Below, piece by piece: positions 13,119 to 25,600 of a stretch of 64,000 nt of DNA. Below the pieces are notes generated by a model. That model searched no databases and was not told where the DNA came from. It worked only from the letters and a program-made list of their open reading frames with translations. The stretch lies in the NCBI RefSeq assembly GCF_032884065.1, contig NC_088863.1:41882880-41946879 (forward strand), given 5' to 3'. The DNA comes from Artemia franciscana (lineage: Eukaryota; Arthropoda; Branchiopoda; Anostraca; Artemiidae). A program made the translations under genes and the position numbers. Within the stretch, counting starts at the first letter, position 1; each line of letters begins with the position of its first letter.

Positions 13119-15070
13119 ACTTGGCATTTACCAAGTGACATATAGCAATCGCAAATTTTGTCAGTCTGTCTGTCAGTATATCTCGTTTTTGCTAGTTTGA
13201 GCGCTTCCAGATAAGCTAGGACAATGTAATTTGGCAGGCGTATCATTTAACTTACGAACAGAGGATCGGATCTTAACGAAATTTGATATTTAGAAGGATG
13301 TCGTGTCTCAGAGCTCTTATTTTAAATCCCGACTAGGTCTGGTGACGTTGGGGGGAGTTGGGGGGGACCTGAAATCTTGGAAAACGCTTAGAGTGGAGGG
13401 ATTAGGATGAAACTTGGTGGCAAACATAAGCAAAAGTCCTAAATACGTGATTGACAGAATCGCAATGGATCCACTATATTTGGAGGAGTTGAAGAAGGGG
13501 GGGGGGGGGGGTTAATGCGGAAAAATTAGAAAAATGAAGTATTTTTGACTTACAAACGAGTGATCGAATCTTAATGCAATTTGATGCTTAGAAGGACCTC
13601 GTAACTCAGGCCTCTTATTTTAAATCCCAACTGGATCCAGTGTCATTGGGAGGAGTTGGGGTTGGAACGGAAAATCTTGGAAAACGCTTAAGAGTGGAGA
13701 GATCGGGATGAAACCTGGTGAGAAAAATAAACACATGTCCTAGATACGTTATTGACATAGCCGGACCAGATCCACTCTCTTTGGGAGAGTTGGGGGGGGG
13801 GCACCTAATTCAGTAATTCAGAAAAATTAGAAAAGATGAGGTATTTTTAACTTATAAACGGGTGATTGGATCTTAATGAAATTTAATATTTAAAAGGATC
13901 TCGTGTCTCAAAGTTCTTATTTAAAATCGTGACCGCATCTGGTGACATTGGGAGGAATTGGAGGAGGAAGCTGGAAATCTTGGAAAACGCTTAGAGTCGA
14001 GAGATCGTGATGATACTTGATGGAAAGAATAAGCACAAATCCTAGATACGTGATTGACATAACCAGACCGGATCGGCTCTCTTTGGGGGAGTTGGAGGGG
14101 GGGTAATTAGGAAAAAAATAGAAAAATTGATGTATTTTTAACTTACGAACGGGTGATAAGATCCTAATGAAATTTGATATTTAGAGGAACTTCAAGTCTC
14201 AGAGCTCTTATTTTAAATCCTGACCAGATCCGGTGACATTGGGGGGAGTTGGAGGGGGAAACCGGAAATCTTGGAAAACGTTTAGAGTGTAGAGATCGGG
14301 ATGAAACTTGGTGGGAAGAATAAGCACATGTCCTAGATATGTTATTGACATAACCGGACTGGATCTGCTCTCTTTGAGGTAGTTGGGGGGATTTATTTGT
14401 TTGGGCACTTCCAGATAAGCTAGGACGATGAAATTTGGCAGGCGTATCAGGGACCAGACTAGATTAAATTAGAAATAGTGTCTTCCTCGATTCGACCATC
14501 TGGGGGGGGGGGACCGAACGAGATAGTTGAGAAGAGTTTTATTTGTTGATAAAACAAACCATTGTTTTTCTTAAGTATGACTTGCGGTCTTGGAGCCTGA
14601 TTCTCGCTTAGAGTACGAGAGGTCTGAGGTGCAAATCTCGGACCACCCCAATTTTTACACGAAGAAGATGCGAAACTAGATACGTGATCAATATAGCGAT
14701 CGCTGAAAGTTGGCAGGCATACAAGGGATCCAACCAGATTAAATGAGAAATAGTAGCTTCCGCGATCTGACCATCTGGAGGGAGTAGAAGGACAGTTAAT
14801 TCGGAAAAATTAGAAAAAATGAGGTATTTTTAACTTACGAACGGGCTATCATATATTAATGAAACTCAATATTTAGAAGGACCTCGTGTCTCAGAGCCCT
14901 TTTTTAAATCCCGACCGGATCCGGTAACACTGGGGGGAGTTGGAGGGGGAAACCGAAAATGTTGGAAAACCCTTAGAGTGGAGAAATCGTAATGAAACTT
15001 AGTGGGAAGAAGCTCTTGGCTCTTCCGACCTCGTCACAAGTGCCACATGAGCTCTTTGCTCTTGTTTTTC
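13119..15070 (+). repeat. Tandem array of about 300-bp units with a left terminal palindrome
   Basis: The array begins with a short palindrome, ACTTGG-CATTTA-CCAAGT (13119-13136). The segment 'GATCGGATCTTAATGAAATTTGA' then recurs in variant form at about 13262, 13562, 13863, 14154 and 14847, giving spacings of 300, 301 and 291 bp before a different unit interrupts. That interrupting unit (GATAAGCTAGGACGATGAAA) occurs near 13210 and again near 14413. G-runs of variable length mark each unit. The array ends in a stretch rich in AGCTCTT near 15010-15070. It is unrelated to the foldback families. A minus-strand frame at 14208-14408 is incidental. Confidence 0.8.
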
Positions 15071-15079
15071 ATTTTATCC

Positions 15080-15640
15080 TTATGATTTGTTTTTATACTT
15101 TATTTGTGTTAATTCTTCTTTTCGTGTTTTTGGGAGATGGGGCTAGAGTGATCATAGCAAGGTAGAATAAAGATAAAGTTATCGCCTCATGTTCCTGCTT
15201 CCCAGGAGCCTTCGTATTTCAAGTTCAGAAACTGAGAGTCAATTTATGGTGAGAGTGCACTTGATTTTAGTTTGAAGTCAACTTTTTAATCTTATGAGTT
15301 ATTTTTATTCTTTTTTGCTAATAATAAAAGGTTTGTGCCATAACCCGCAATGTACCATACCTTGTCCCTGTGTGTACCATCCCCTGGTATTTAGTGGGAC
15401 AACTGGTACGTGCAGGGATCCCCCCCCCATTTTCTTCGCAGAAGCGGAAAGTCTGGAAAAAATCTCATTCTATTCTCTGATAATGGACTCATTTAAGCTA
15501 TAAACCAGTTCTTTAATAAAATCAATCCTTTGATATGATTTTTCTTTTTGTATTATGTATCTAAAAATAACTGTCCTGGTATATACCACTCTCCCCTAAT
15601 AATTTAGACGAATAAATAAACCTTCAAACAAGTAAAAATT
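15080..15640. other. Unassigned spacer
   Basis: A 69-codon frame at 15294-15503 is not recognisable. I see no other feature. Confidence 0.3.
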
Positions 15641-15654
15641 AAATTGACTGTACA

Positions 15655-16180
15655 CATCAAACTTAAAATAAATAAAAATTACTACAAACAGGAGCTTAGC
15701 TACTGCCCTTTTCCTCCTCCCCTAATCTTCCCTAAAGACTTGAGCTTTCTGTATGATTTACGCTTTACTGAAAACAAATATATTACAAATATCCACTACA
15801 ACCAGAAGTGCTGCTAGTACCTACCCCCTTTCCTATCTGTATAAGTCTAAAGCTTGTTACATCATTTGCATCTGATGGAAAACTATATTTTAATCTCGAA
15901 AACTCTAATTTGGTTTTTCAAAACACTGACAAAAACAAATATAAAATCACTACAATAGTCGAGACGACTGGAAAGAACTAAGAAAAATAAACTGAGGATT
16001 TTATACATGAAAATATTTATTCTTGGAAATATCTGTATTATATTTTGTTTTCAGTAAAGTGCAAACAGTGCAACAGGCTTTAGTCTTTGACAGCTATGGA
16101 AGGGGGAAAAGGACAGTGGCCAAACTCTTATTTTTAGTAGCCATCCCCAAAATTGTGATAAATGTTGGTGGGAAGGGGTA
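15655..16180 (+). repeat. Second-family foldback hairpin (module U)
   Basis: An inverted repeat: the left arm near 15665-15775 contains AAAAATTACTACAAACAGGAG and ends in GCTTTACTGAAAAC. Its complement starts near 16052 (GTTTTCAGTAAAGTGC) and runs to about 16135. It leads directly into the core-monomer array to its right, the same order as at 43.7 and 53.9 kb. Confidence 0.65.
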
Positions 16181-17289
16181 GCTAAAGATGGCAAGGGCGG
16201 GGGTTTGTAGTCCTTCAATCATTTCTCAACATCCTCTTCAACCTATGCCATAAATTTCAACCTAATACCCTTAGCAGTTCCTTAGACATTGCAGATATGT
16301 CCTTTTGACAACCAGCAAAAATCTAAAATGTTTTGGTTGTGTTTGACATTCTTCTCCATAGCCATGGAGGGTCATGTCGTTCCCATAGGCATTAGTATTT
16401 GACCTTTAAACTATTTTGAACAAGATGATTATTTGAAAAATGTTACTGAATGTTTTGGAAAGAGCGCATGGAAGGGGGGCTGGCTACTCTCCAACCAATT
16501 CAGAGAAACACCCTTAACATGTCCTAAAAGTTTCGACTTAATGCCCTCAACCATTCTTAAGATATTGCAGATTCAATTTTTAACAAACTGGAGTTAATAG
16601 TGTCTTTTGATTTAGTTTAAGATATCCCTTAACATTCTCCAAAATTTTACCGTAACCCTTTGGCATTTTCAATTCACCCAGAATAAAAAATTTCCCGTTT
16701 CCTAATGATAAATCCTGCATGTAAGCAATTTATGAATTTCTTGATTTACAATCCTTGCTCAAAGGCCGTGGAGGGTATGGTATCCCTGGAAGTACCACTA
16801 TTATACTGTTTGATTAGTTTGAACCAAATGATATAAAATTTTAAAAATTTTCGACCATTTTTGAGGAGAGGGCACATAGAAATGAGAAGGAGGGGCTGGT
16901 TGCACTCCAATCTCTCAACATCCCCTCAACAAACGTAAAAAGTTTCAACCATTCACTTAGCCATTCTTTAGGTGTTTCTAGTATTCCCTTCATCAACTAT
17001 GCAGAGACAAAACGAGTTTTCACTGTATTTGGCATCCCTCTCAACATTCTTTTAAAAGTTCAACAGTAATACTCTAAGCTTTTTTTGAGAATGTCAATCC
17101 CCAGGGGCCTTTGTACTATTTCAAACAAACTGTGTATCTTAAAAACTTCATTTGAGAAAAGTGCTCTTTTCTTGATAGAAGACCTTATATGTAAACAATG
17201 GGCAGCTTGTGAAACTTACAGCTCTTGTGTCAGAGGCTGGGGGGTTATCCCTGGATGCATATACAATCACCCCTTCCATATGAAATGCC

Positions 17290-17342
<53 letters not shown>

Positions 17343-18370
17343 ATGGATGCCTTATTGCCATTTAAGATAGGCAATTCTAGTGTGATACATCTGATAGCAT
17401 GTCCCTCAACATTCTCCCAAGCTTCACCTTCATACCCTTAGGTGTTTTGATACATATAGAATGATGAAATGTATTTGGAAAGAAAGATTTGGGCTATTTG
17501 CCCTCAAATCACTTTTGACTGTTAAAGAGAGCACCAGAACTTTCAAATTCCAATCAAATGAGCTCTTCCCAAATTTTATAAAATCCTTTTGAAGTTCATC
17601 TGAAAAAAAAAACATTTCGAATCCTTATGGCCTTTTAGTATAGGCAACACTAGTGCAGAGCTCTGATAGAGGGGAGGCTGTTTGTCCCACAATTTCTCCT
17701 CAAATTACATCAAAAGTTTCCACTGAATGCCCTCAGCCATTGCAGATATTCCTTTTTCTAACCAGCAATCACATAGTGTGTTTTAATTCTGTTTGGCATC
17801 CCTCTAAACATTTCCTTAAAGTTCAACCTTAATACTCAAAGGTTTTTGGAGACCTAGGATCAAAAGTACCCCTATCCTCAATTAAAAAAAGAAAAAAAAT
17901 GCGTGTAAACAATGGGTGGTTTGTATAGCTTACAGCCTTTGTCCCAGGGTCTGTTCAAGGGTCAACCTGCAGACACAGTTATTTGAACTTTGGGCTATAT
18001 TGAATGAAATGGTTACTGTATCTCAAAATTTTGATTGGGCAAATTTGGGGGAAAAGGGCATGGGGGAGGGACTGCTTGCCCTCTAATCACTTTTGACTCT
18101 TAAAAAGAGCACAAAACTTTCTATTGTCAAAGCTGATAAACTACCCCAACCATAAAACCTAATATGGTAAAAGCAACTGCATAGCTCACAAAATTTGCCC
18201 TAGGTGCTCTAGTGGGTTTTGTCAACCCCAGAGGGATTATCTTATCTTTGGGCAATTTTCAACAAAATAGCTATCTCAAATTTTGATTGGATACACCTGG
18301 AGGAAAAGGACACTGGCAGAGGGGGGGGGGACTGGTTGCCCTCTGAAGCATACATAATTATATTAGTGAC
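16181..18370 (+). repeat. Core-monomer tandem array
   Basis: Repeated, diverged units carry the marks ATTTTGAACAAGATGG, CTCCAATCACTTTTGACTC, AAGAGCACAAAACTTTC and a CCATATGAAATGCCTCT end. A box resembling the second-family 3' hairpin (TATAGGCAACACTAGTGC) occurs near 17640-17665. No coding function is seen. Open frames of 60-90 codons here are by-products of the repeat. Confidence 0.7.
17293..17341 (+). repeat. Uninterrupted A tract of 49 nt
   Basis: A pure run of A follows a CCTCT segment of a core monomer. Sister monomers at 46.08 and 17.61 kb have only about 9-10 A at the same point, so this looks like a local expansion, or an assembly or sequencing artefact. Confidence 0.9.
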
Positions 18371-18378
18371 TTATTATC

Positions 18379-19690
18379 AAACAATTTGTGGTAAGCAACA
18401 TAGGTCAATAGTAACCAAAAACTCTAAAAAGCTGAGTTTGATAACAAAAGATTCATTCAAAGAATCAAATTTTTATGTTGATTCATAATATAAAAATTTG
18501 ATTAAATTTAACATTACCCATTGAAAGTTAGAGGCCTTAGAAATTTTGCCTTAGTTCAGAAAAAGGGGAAAATACCCCAAAAATGTCAAGCAATCTTAAT
18601 GAAAATCACTCTATTCTCTTCATCATATCAAAGAAGACTGCTGTAGATGTTCCATTCTCCTATATAAAAAACTGTGGAATTTTGTATTTTTTTTGTGATG
18701 GACGAAAGATCACTGATGCATGTTTATTTTTCCAAGAGTGATTGTATTGAACTAGTGATCCTAGAAGATCAGGAGAGGAATCATTTGATTTGAAATTGAA
18801 AGTTCTAGTGCCTTTTCTAAGTAATCCAAAAAATGGATGACTGTCAGCCTCCTCCCATTGTCCTTTCCCCTTGGTGATCCAATCAAAATTTTGAGATGAC
18901 CATTTTGTTCAGCATAGTTGATAGGCCTAATAACTATGCCTTGAGGGATAACATGACCCCCCCATGGACACTAGGGAAAGGGCTGTAGGTTACAAAGTTT
19001 ACCCATTGTTTAAGTATAGTACTTGTTATTAAGGAAAATTCTCCATGGGAGAATTTGCTGTGGGAGCAACTTTTGACTGGGGGTCAGACAATTTCCAAGA
19101 ACAAATTTCCATGAAGGGAGGATATCCAACATGATTTAAAAAACAATCAGAAATTAAAGTCTTTATCAAATGAAAGTATACCAAGACAAATTTTTGATAC
19201 AGATTCATTTACAAGAATTTTCCCTGAGGGATTTTCAGCAAGGATGGAATTGTCCAAGGGGAGGTATTTTACATGGGGGAGGGGGCTTTCCTTTGAGGAA
19301 TCTTTTGTGGGAGAAGGGAATTTTCCATTTGAAGGAAGCCTCATTTTTTGTTATTATTTGAAAAATGATCAGAAATCAAATAAAAGAAACAGATGTTTTC
19401 AACTTAAAACAAAAAAACAGAAATTATTCTGTATATAAGAGGGCTTGCCCCATCCTCAATACTTTGCTCTTTATGCTAAAGTTTGACCATTGGTCCCAAT
19501 TCTTTAAGAATGACTCCTGAAACAAAATTAGAACAACAAGGTTTTAAAAAGTTCTAAAATAGCTTAGTTTAAAGAGTGAGGTAATGAGAGGAGGCAACCA
19601 TCCTCATATATGGAATCATTTCTGTTTGTTCCAAGTTTCAATTTTGCTCCTTACTTTCAGTTTAAAAAACTTGTTTCACTATTTAATATA
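18379..19690 (-). repeat. Foldback composite element, old diverged copy
   Basis: This minus-orientation copy begins with TCAAACAATTTGTGG, the complement of the family 3' end, and proceeds through the second and first core monomers to a degraded hairpin (about 19395-19690, with CTTTGCTCTTTATGCTAAAG). It has many more substitutions than the 46.9 and 57.9 kb copies. Confidence 0.65.
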
Positions 19691-19714
19691 TATAATAAGC
19701 CAATTTACTACTAC

Positions 19715-20640
19715 TAACCACTCCCTACAGCACCAAGTTGCCAGAGGGCAACACAGCTACACATGCTCCTCCTTCATCCTAATCTATTCAAAGCTTCTCT
19801 CTTTACATCCTCCCAAGAAGTTCCTATTTCCCTTAAATCTATCTTCACTACATCCTCCTACCCCAACCACAGACAACATGCTTTCCATATAGCCCTAGAG
19901 GGTTGACCAAAAGGGACAACTTGACCAATCTGTCATTCTTCATCCCTAGAATGTATCCTAGCCATATCAGACATTTCTTTCATTACAGACCTAGAAAGCA
20001 GGATTGAACCACACTTTATTGTACAGCCCACTGTTTGAAATAAGGTCAGTCAGCCAGGTACCCAAAACAATCTGTTGGCAATTTCTCTGTGAAACATCTA
20101 GTAAATCTTCCTCCATTCTTAGAAAACCCATACTTCAGAGCCATATTTGGCTGAAGTGGCCAATGGCCACTGTCATCACTGTAGCTTCCAATATTCTGAT
20201 CTTGGTTTGCAGACTTTAATTCCTTTTCTTCCAAGCTTTTTTCAACTGTGAAAAAACACATTGAGCCTTGGCTAATCTACTTTGAACATCTTCACTGCTC
20301 CCACTATCTTTACTAATAATACTGCCAAGGCAATTGAATCTGTCCACTTCATAAATCTTTTTGTTATAAAACGTCACCTTTTCATCATCACTTATTCCTA
20401 GCCTTAGTGACTTAGTCTTCTTAACATCAATTTTCAAACCTATTCTAGCACCCTGAAATTGCAAATTCCCTAAAAGTTTCATCCAAAGTTTCTTGCTCAC
20501 ACTTTCATCCAAGATACTTAAATCATCATCATAATCTAAGTCCAGGACAGTTTTTCTTCTGCATTTTATTATGTGTTCTCCCATTGCCTTTCCTGCACTC
20601 CTTAAGATAGCCAATCATATGGAATCTTCTCTAAACTATA
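19715..20640 (-). pseudogene. LINE reverse transcriptase, C-terminal half, broken
   Basis: On the minus strand the segment 20614-20216 is open and carries the catalytic-box region of a non-LTR reverse transcriptase: DLDYDDDLSIL in place of the usual YADD surroundings, then NLQFQGARIGLKIDVKKTKS, then a 'CLGSIISKDSGSSEDV' thumb region and RLAKAQCVFSQLKKAW. Below 20216 the frame shifts, but the downstream part of the same protein can still be followed to about 19720 (a DLREIGTSWEDVKREALNRL segment, with stops). This domain order is common in the endonuclease/reverse transcriptase LINEs of invertebrates. The 5' two thirds are absent. The fragment is dead. It lies between two foldback copies. Confidence 0.75.
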
Positions 20641-20709
20641 TTAAAAGACAATCTTGAGACCAGTTCTTGACTTCAGAACCAGCTGTGCTGGTCCTTCTTA
20701 AAAAGGTGA

Positions 20710-22454
20710 TTAAATAAAAAAAAACTAATTTTTTTAGCCGAAAGTAAGGAGCGACATTAAAACTTAAAACGAACAGAAATTACTCCGTATATGAAATGGG
20801 TTGTCCCCTCCGCAATCCCTCGCTCTTTACGCTAAAGTTTTTAATTGTTTTAAAAAGTAGAATTGTGGCAAAGAGTCAAACTTCAGCGTAAAGAGCGAGG
20901 GATTGCAGAGGGGACAACCCATTTCATATACGGAGTAATTTCTGTTCGTTTTAAGTTTTAATGTCGCTCCTTACTTTCGGCTAAAAAAATTAGTTTTTTT
21001 TTATTTAATTTCTGAACGTTTTTTAATTAATGCATGTTTGGTTTTGGCTCTCCGCACATAAATTATTAAAATGAAATTGGTATATTAATTCTTTTTTTGG
21101 CTAAATGGCTTTCTCTTAGTTTTGATCAGACGATTTTGAGAAATAAGGGGTGGAGAAGGAGGCCTAGCTGCCCTCAAATTTTTCGGCTACTTAAAAAGGC
21201 AACTAGAACTTTTAATTTTTAATGAACGTTTTTATTAGTAAAAAATACACGTAACTTAAGAATTAACTTACGTAACAAACTTTCATAACCTTATATTTTT
21301 ATTATGTATACGAGGGGGTTTGTACCCTCGTTAATACCTCGCTCTTTACACTAAATCGTAAGTTTTGTCCCAATTCTTTAAGAATGACCCCTGAATCAAA
21401 AAGGTCGTAGAATAAATAGTTGAAATTACTAAAAATACTTTAGCATAAAGAGCAAGGTAATTATCTCCTCTTAAATACCTCGCTCTTTATGCTAAAGTAT
21501 TTTTAGAACCCCTCATATGCGTAATAATCTCTGTTCGTTTTAAATTTCAATGCTACTTCTTCCTTTCATTTGAAAAAATGTTTTCATGTTTATTTTTCAT
21601 TGTTTTCTTATAGTAATGCTAGAGAATCCTGCGCCCTTTTCATTGAATTTTTCTTCCCCCATGACAGATTCCTCCAAGGAAAGATCCTCCAACATAGCCC
21701 CCTCTCCTCAGCCCCACCCCCAAACAAAATAAAATCCCCCTGAAAACGTCTGTACACTTCCCAATAACCATTACTATATGTAAACACTGGTCAAAGTTTG
21801 TAACTTGCAGCCCCTCCCCCAGGAATTGTGGGGGAGTAAGTCATCCCCAAAGACATAGTTATTATGGTTTTCGACTATGCTGAACAAAATGGCTATCTCA
21901 AAATTTTGATCCGTTGACTTTGGGAAACAAATGAGCGTGGGAGGGGGCCTAGATGCCCTCCAATTTTTTTGGTCATTTAAAAAGGGCACTAGAACTTTTC
22001 ATTTCCGTTAGAATGAGCCCTCTTGCGACATTCTAGGACCACTTGGTCGATACGATGACCCCTGGAAAAAAAATAAAAAAAAAACAAATAAACACGCACC
22101 TGTGATTTGTCTTCTGGCAAAAAAAAATACAAAATTCCACATTTTTGTAGATAGGAGCTTGAAACTTCTGTAGTAGGATTCTCTGATACGCTGAATCTGA
22201 TGGTGTCATTTTCGTTAAGATCCCACGACTTTTAGGGGGTGTTTCTCCCTATTTTCTTAAATAAGGCAAATTTTTAGAGGCTCGTAACTTTTGATGGGTA
22301 AGAGTAAACTTGATGAAACTTATATATTTAAAATCAGCATTAAAATGCGATTCTTTTGACGTAGCTATTGATATCAAAATTCAATTTTTTAGAGTTTTGG
22401 TTACTATTGAGCCGGGTCGCTCCTTACTACAGTTCGTTACCACGAACTGTTTGA
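20710..22454 (+). repeat. Foldback composite element, copy C (full length)
   Basis: A complete copy of 1745 bp. It begins ATTAAATAAAA, has the large hairpin at about 20717-21000, the first core monomer to about 21430, the small hairpin at about 21433-21510, and the second core monomer. It ends with the palindrome CAGTTCGT-TACC-ACGAACTG followed by TTTGA. Comparison with other copies shows that similarity stops sharply at both points. It is non-coding. Confidence 0.85.
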
Positions 22455-23004
22455 TATACAGCTGACTGAAAGTGTATGCAGGAGGACCACCAAATACATC
22501 TCTGGACTTGAAGAGAAACTATATAGTGAAAGTTGATCTACTGTAAAACTCTCATCTTTAACCTTCTAATGCAGATGTAGTGACATGGTACTGATATATA
22601 AATATATTGAACAACCCCAAAATAAGCTCTATACTTGGTCATCTAGAGAATGACAAAAATGATGTCATGCTAAGAAGCTTCAGAAGTCCAGAGTTGACAG
22701 CAGAAAATATAAAAAACTTTTTAAGCCAAAGGTTTATCAATGATTGGACCTGTTTAAGTCAGGAGACCATGTCTCTGACATCAGCTATCGTTTTAAAAAT
22801 GAGACTAAACAAAGAGTCAGAGGCCAAATCTTCAAGATACAACTGGGGCTGCCTATCATCTGTGTTTTGTATATAGTGATTAATATGTGTGTATATATAG
22901 CCTATGTAAAGGAGTTGGGCTACAATGCTGATACTCCTAGTCATACCCAATCAGCTTGTCTACTGTATCAGAAATTGATGTTGTGCAACAAGGGTAGGTA
23001 AATT
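22455..23004. other. Unassigned spacer with short open frames
   Basis: Overlapping plus-strand frames at 22607-22876 and 22744-23001 (89 and 85 codons) are not recognisable. There is no clear exon structure or repeat. Confidence 0.3.
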
Positions 23005-24615
23005 TATGACAGGTCATATAACTAACTTACCAATAAAGTGAACATACCACTTACCTTAAATCACAGCTTGGAATGAATTTTGATCCTGTTGAATCACTCC
23101 TTGTGATGACAGTCCATTCAGGGTTGATTAGATTCTGGTTCATCCCAGTCAAATCTCCATGGCTTGTCACTCCACTCAGCATCCAGATGGCATTTGAATA
23201 CATCTGATGATTCAGCAGAAACAGTGTTCTCCTTGAAGTTGTTCCAGAGGTTCACAATCCAGTTTGAGAAGAAGCTGCATTTTGCCCAAGTCCTTGCATG
23301 AAGTTTGCAGATTTGTTTTTGGTGTCCTCATGTTATGTGAGAGGGGTCCATCTCCAGGAGCTCATTTTCTTGATTGGTAGAGGAGTTTGTGTGCCTATAT
23401 CATGTCCCCACATTTCTGCCTGTAGACTAAAGAGGAGAAGTTGAGTTCCCTCAGCCATTCACTGTAGGGCTTGTTTTACATACTGGCAATCAGCTTAGTG
23501 GCCCTTTTTTGGATTTGCTCATTTTGGTCTTAACAGTCCTTTGTAGAGCTTGGTGATTACATGTCTACTTCTGCTGGTAATGCTGTGTTTAATGATGCCT
23601 AGGGCTCTGCTAGTATTGGCTGAGATCTTCTGTGAGTGGGAGCTGAATTTCAACTGGGAGTCTACAACAACTCCAAGGTCTCCCTCCTCCTGAACATTCT
23701 TTAGTATGTGGTGACTCCCAGGGTTTTGGGTCATAAGATACTGTTACTTGGGGTTGTTGTATCTGAAGTGTATGACCTTGCATTTTTCAGTGTTGAATTC
23801 CAGCAGCCATCTTTTGACCCAGGAGCACATGTGGTTAATATCAGTTTGGAGGGATTCAAGGGCAGAAGGGGTGTTGGCAGGACCTATGAGTTTTGAATTG
23901 TATGCATAAAGAATGGTTTTGTTACTGGTGATAAGGGCTAGCTCATTTATGTATATATTGAACAGGGTAGGGCCCAGGACACTGCCCTAGGATACCCTGC
24001 TGGTGACTTTGACTTCATCAGAGAGTGCATGACTGTTTGGTCCTGTGGTTACTTTCACTTGCTGTGTTCTGTCCCTCAGAAAATCCTTAATCCAACTGAT
24101 CACTTGTGGACTAAGAGATAGGGTATGTAGCCAGTGAATGAGGTAGTGGTGACAAACTTTGTCAAAAGCTTTGGCTAGATCCAGCAGTATTACATCCACT
24201 GGTACTCCATTCTCTAGTAGGTTGGATATAAGGCTGTAAGACTCAAGAAAGAAACACTTGAAGCCTTTTTTATGTTCTTTACAAATATAATAATTACTTC
24301 TACCACAAATTCAAATTTAAGCACTTTTTAACCTAACCTAAACTAACCTTATTATAAATAAGTTTAGCACTGCAAAATATAGCATTATTTGGGTAATAAC
24401 AATGAAAAAGATGGTGCTGAGAAAGTGTAGTATCATTTGGTGGAAAACAAGAAATAACCATTACTTTAATTGAAAATTTGTCATTTTTAAGAGTATGAAG
24501 TGCCTAAATTTGTATTTGTGGTAGAAGCAATTATTATACTTGTAAAGAACATAAAAAAAAAACATCAAGTAGTATGTTTGCTTTATTGGTAAGTCAGTTA
24601 TATGAAATGTCATAA
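23005..24615. repeat. Inverted repeat pair enclosing a LINE fragment
   Basis: A segment near 23005-23055 (CATATAACTAACTTACCAAT, then AAAGTGAACATACC) returns as its complement near 24580-24612 (GTATGTTTGCTTTATTGGTA), with a further diverged copy near 24725-24770. The arms are about 45 bp and enclose about 1.5 kb. A second inverted pair lies on the right-hand side (about 24260-24330 against 24500-24560, containing TTATGTTCTTTACAA and its complement). The pattern could be the termini of a DNA element that acquired the LINE. Confidence 0.6.
23060..24240 (-). pseudogene. LINE reverse transcriptase fragment (CR1/Jockey-like)
   Basis: Read on the minus strand, 24199 to about 23990 gives the start of the palm: VILLDLAKAFDKVCHHYLIH (the first catalytic aspartate region), followed by IKDFLRDRTQQVKV. 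After a stop near 23990 the segment YINELALITSNKTILYAYNS corresponds to the catalytic-box region, with the YxDD aspartates lost. Further down, LGVVVDSQLKFSSH and TSRALGIIKHSI (23734-23519) fit the thumb. Stops and frame changes separate these parts, so it is inactive. The motif order suits CR1- or Jockey-type LINEs. The endonuclease domain and the 3' tail were not found. Confidence 0.75.
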
Positions 24616-24775
24616 TTTTTTTAAAATTTGTCATTTTTAAAAGCTCAAAAGGTGCTTAAATTTGAATTTACAGTAGAAGCAATTATTGTATTCATAAAGA
24701 ACATAAAAAAATGCATCAAGTGGTATATTCACTTTATTGGTAATCCAGTAATATGAACTATCATAATTTTACCCA
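24475..24775 (+). repeat. Direct tandem duplication of about 150 bp
   Basis: The block AAAATTTGTCATTTTTAA to AATTATT and ACATAAAAAA to TTTATTGGTAA occurs at about 24475-24620 and again at about 24632-24775, with point differences. Confidence 0.7.
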
Positions 24776-24986
24776 AGGTTCTACTATAAACCACAGAAGA
24801 ATATTTCTCCTGATCATGCCTATTTGTGGTCAGTATGATCAAGTGGGCTTATATTGCATCTATCCTGGCACTTTCCTAGTCAGAATGTATATCACTGGGC
24901 TGTATACACAGTCACCACAACCCTCTTTTATACATTTTATGTAGTGTCTAAATAGTATTCTTCTTGCCAAAGAAGAAGAAGGAGCA

Positions 24987-25600
24987 GTAAAATTCTAGTT
25001 AATTGACTTCTTGCTATCTCAGAAGGGGTTTAAGTTTGGAAAAAGAAACTTTCAGGGATGAATCTATAGACTAAAGTATGTCCCAGGAAGGTATTTTGAA
25101 GCAACCACCTCTACTCCTTCTCCCTCTAGAGGGCCTTGACCTTTAAAAATATGTGTGTTATAAAAGTGAAACCTTGCAAAATAGATCTTCTGCTTAATTG
25201 TAGTACAACAAAATTGTTTTCAGCTTCATAACTTAGCTCAATTCCATTTTATAGGGTTTTAAAGATATGTAAATACATTTCCTAAATTTTGAAAAAAAAA
25301 CATTGATATGGCTCAAAATTCTACTCAAATAACAGGATTGCATTTTCAGAACTAAAGGCAGGGAAAAAGCAACTAGTAACTGAAAATTAAGGTAAAATGT
25401 TGTTTTGTCAAAATTTCAATAGGTATAGACTTGTCATGTAGGCAAATTTCAGGGCCTTCTAGAGGGAGAAGAAGTAGAGGTAGGTACTTTAAAATACCTT
25501 CCTGGGACATACTTTAGCCTGTAGACCCATCCCTGAAAGTTTCATTTTTCTAACCTAACCCTTTCCAGGATAGCAAGAAGTCAATTAACTAGAATTTTAC
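24987..25600. mobile_element. Foldback/MITE-like element, 614 bp, arms of about 150 bp
   Basis: The left arm, 24987 to about 25135 (starting GTAAAATTCTAGTTAATTGA), is matched by the reverse complement of about 25450-25600 (ending in AATTAACTAGAATTTTAC). Match is high throughout, including the block AAAGTATGTCCCAGGAAGGT. The centre (about 25140-25445) is AT-rich and codes for nothing. No convincing target-site duplication is visible at the ends. It is unrelated to the large foldback families. Confidence 0.8.
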
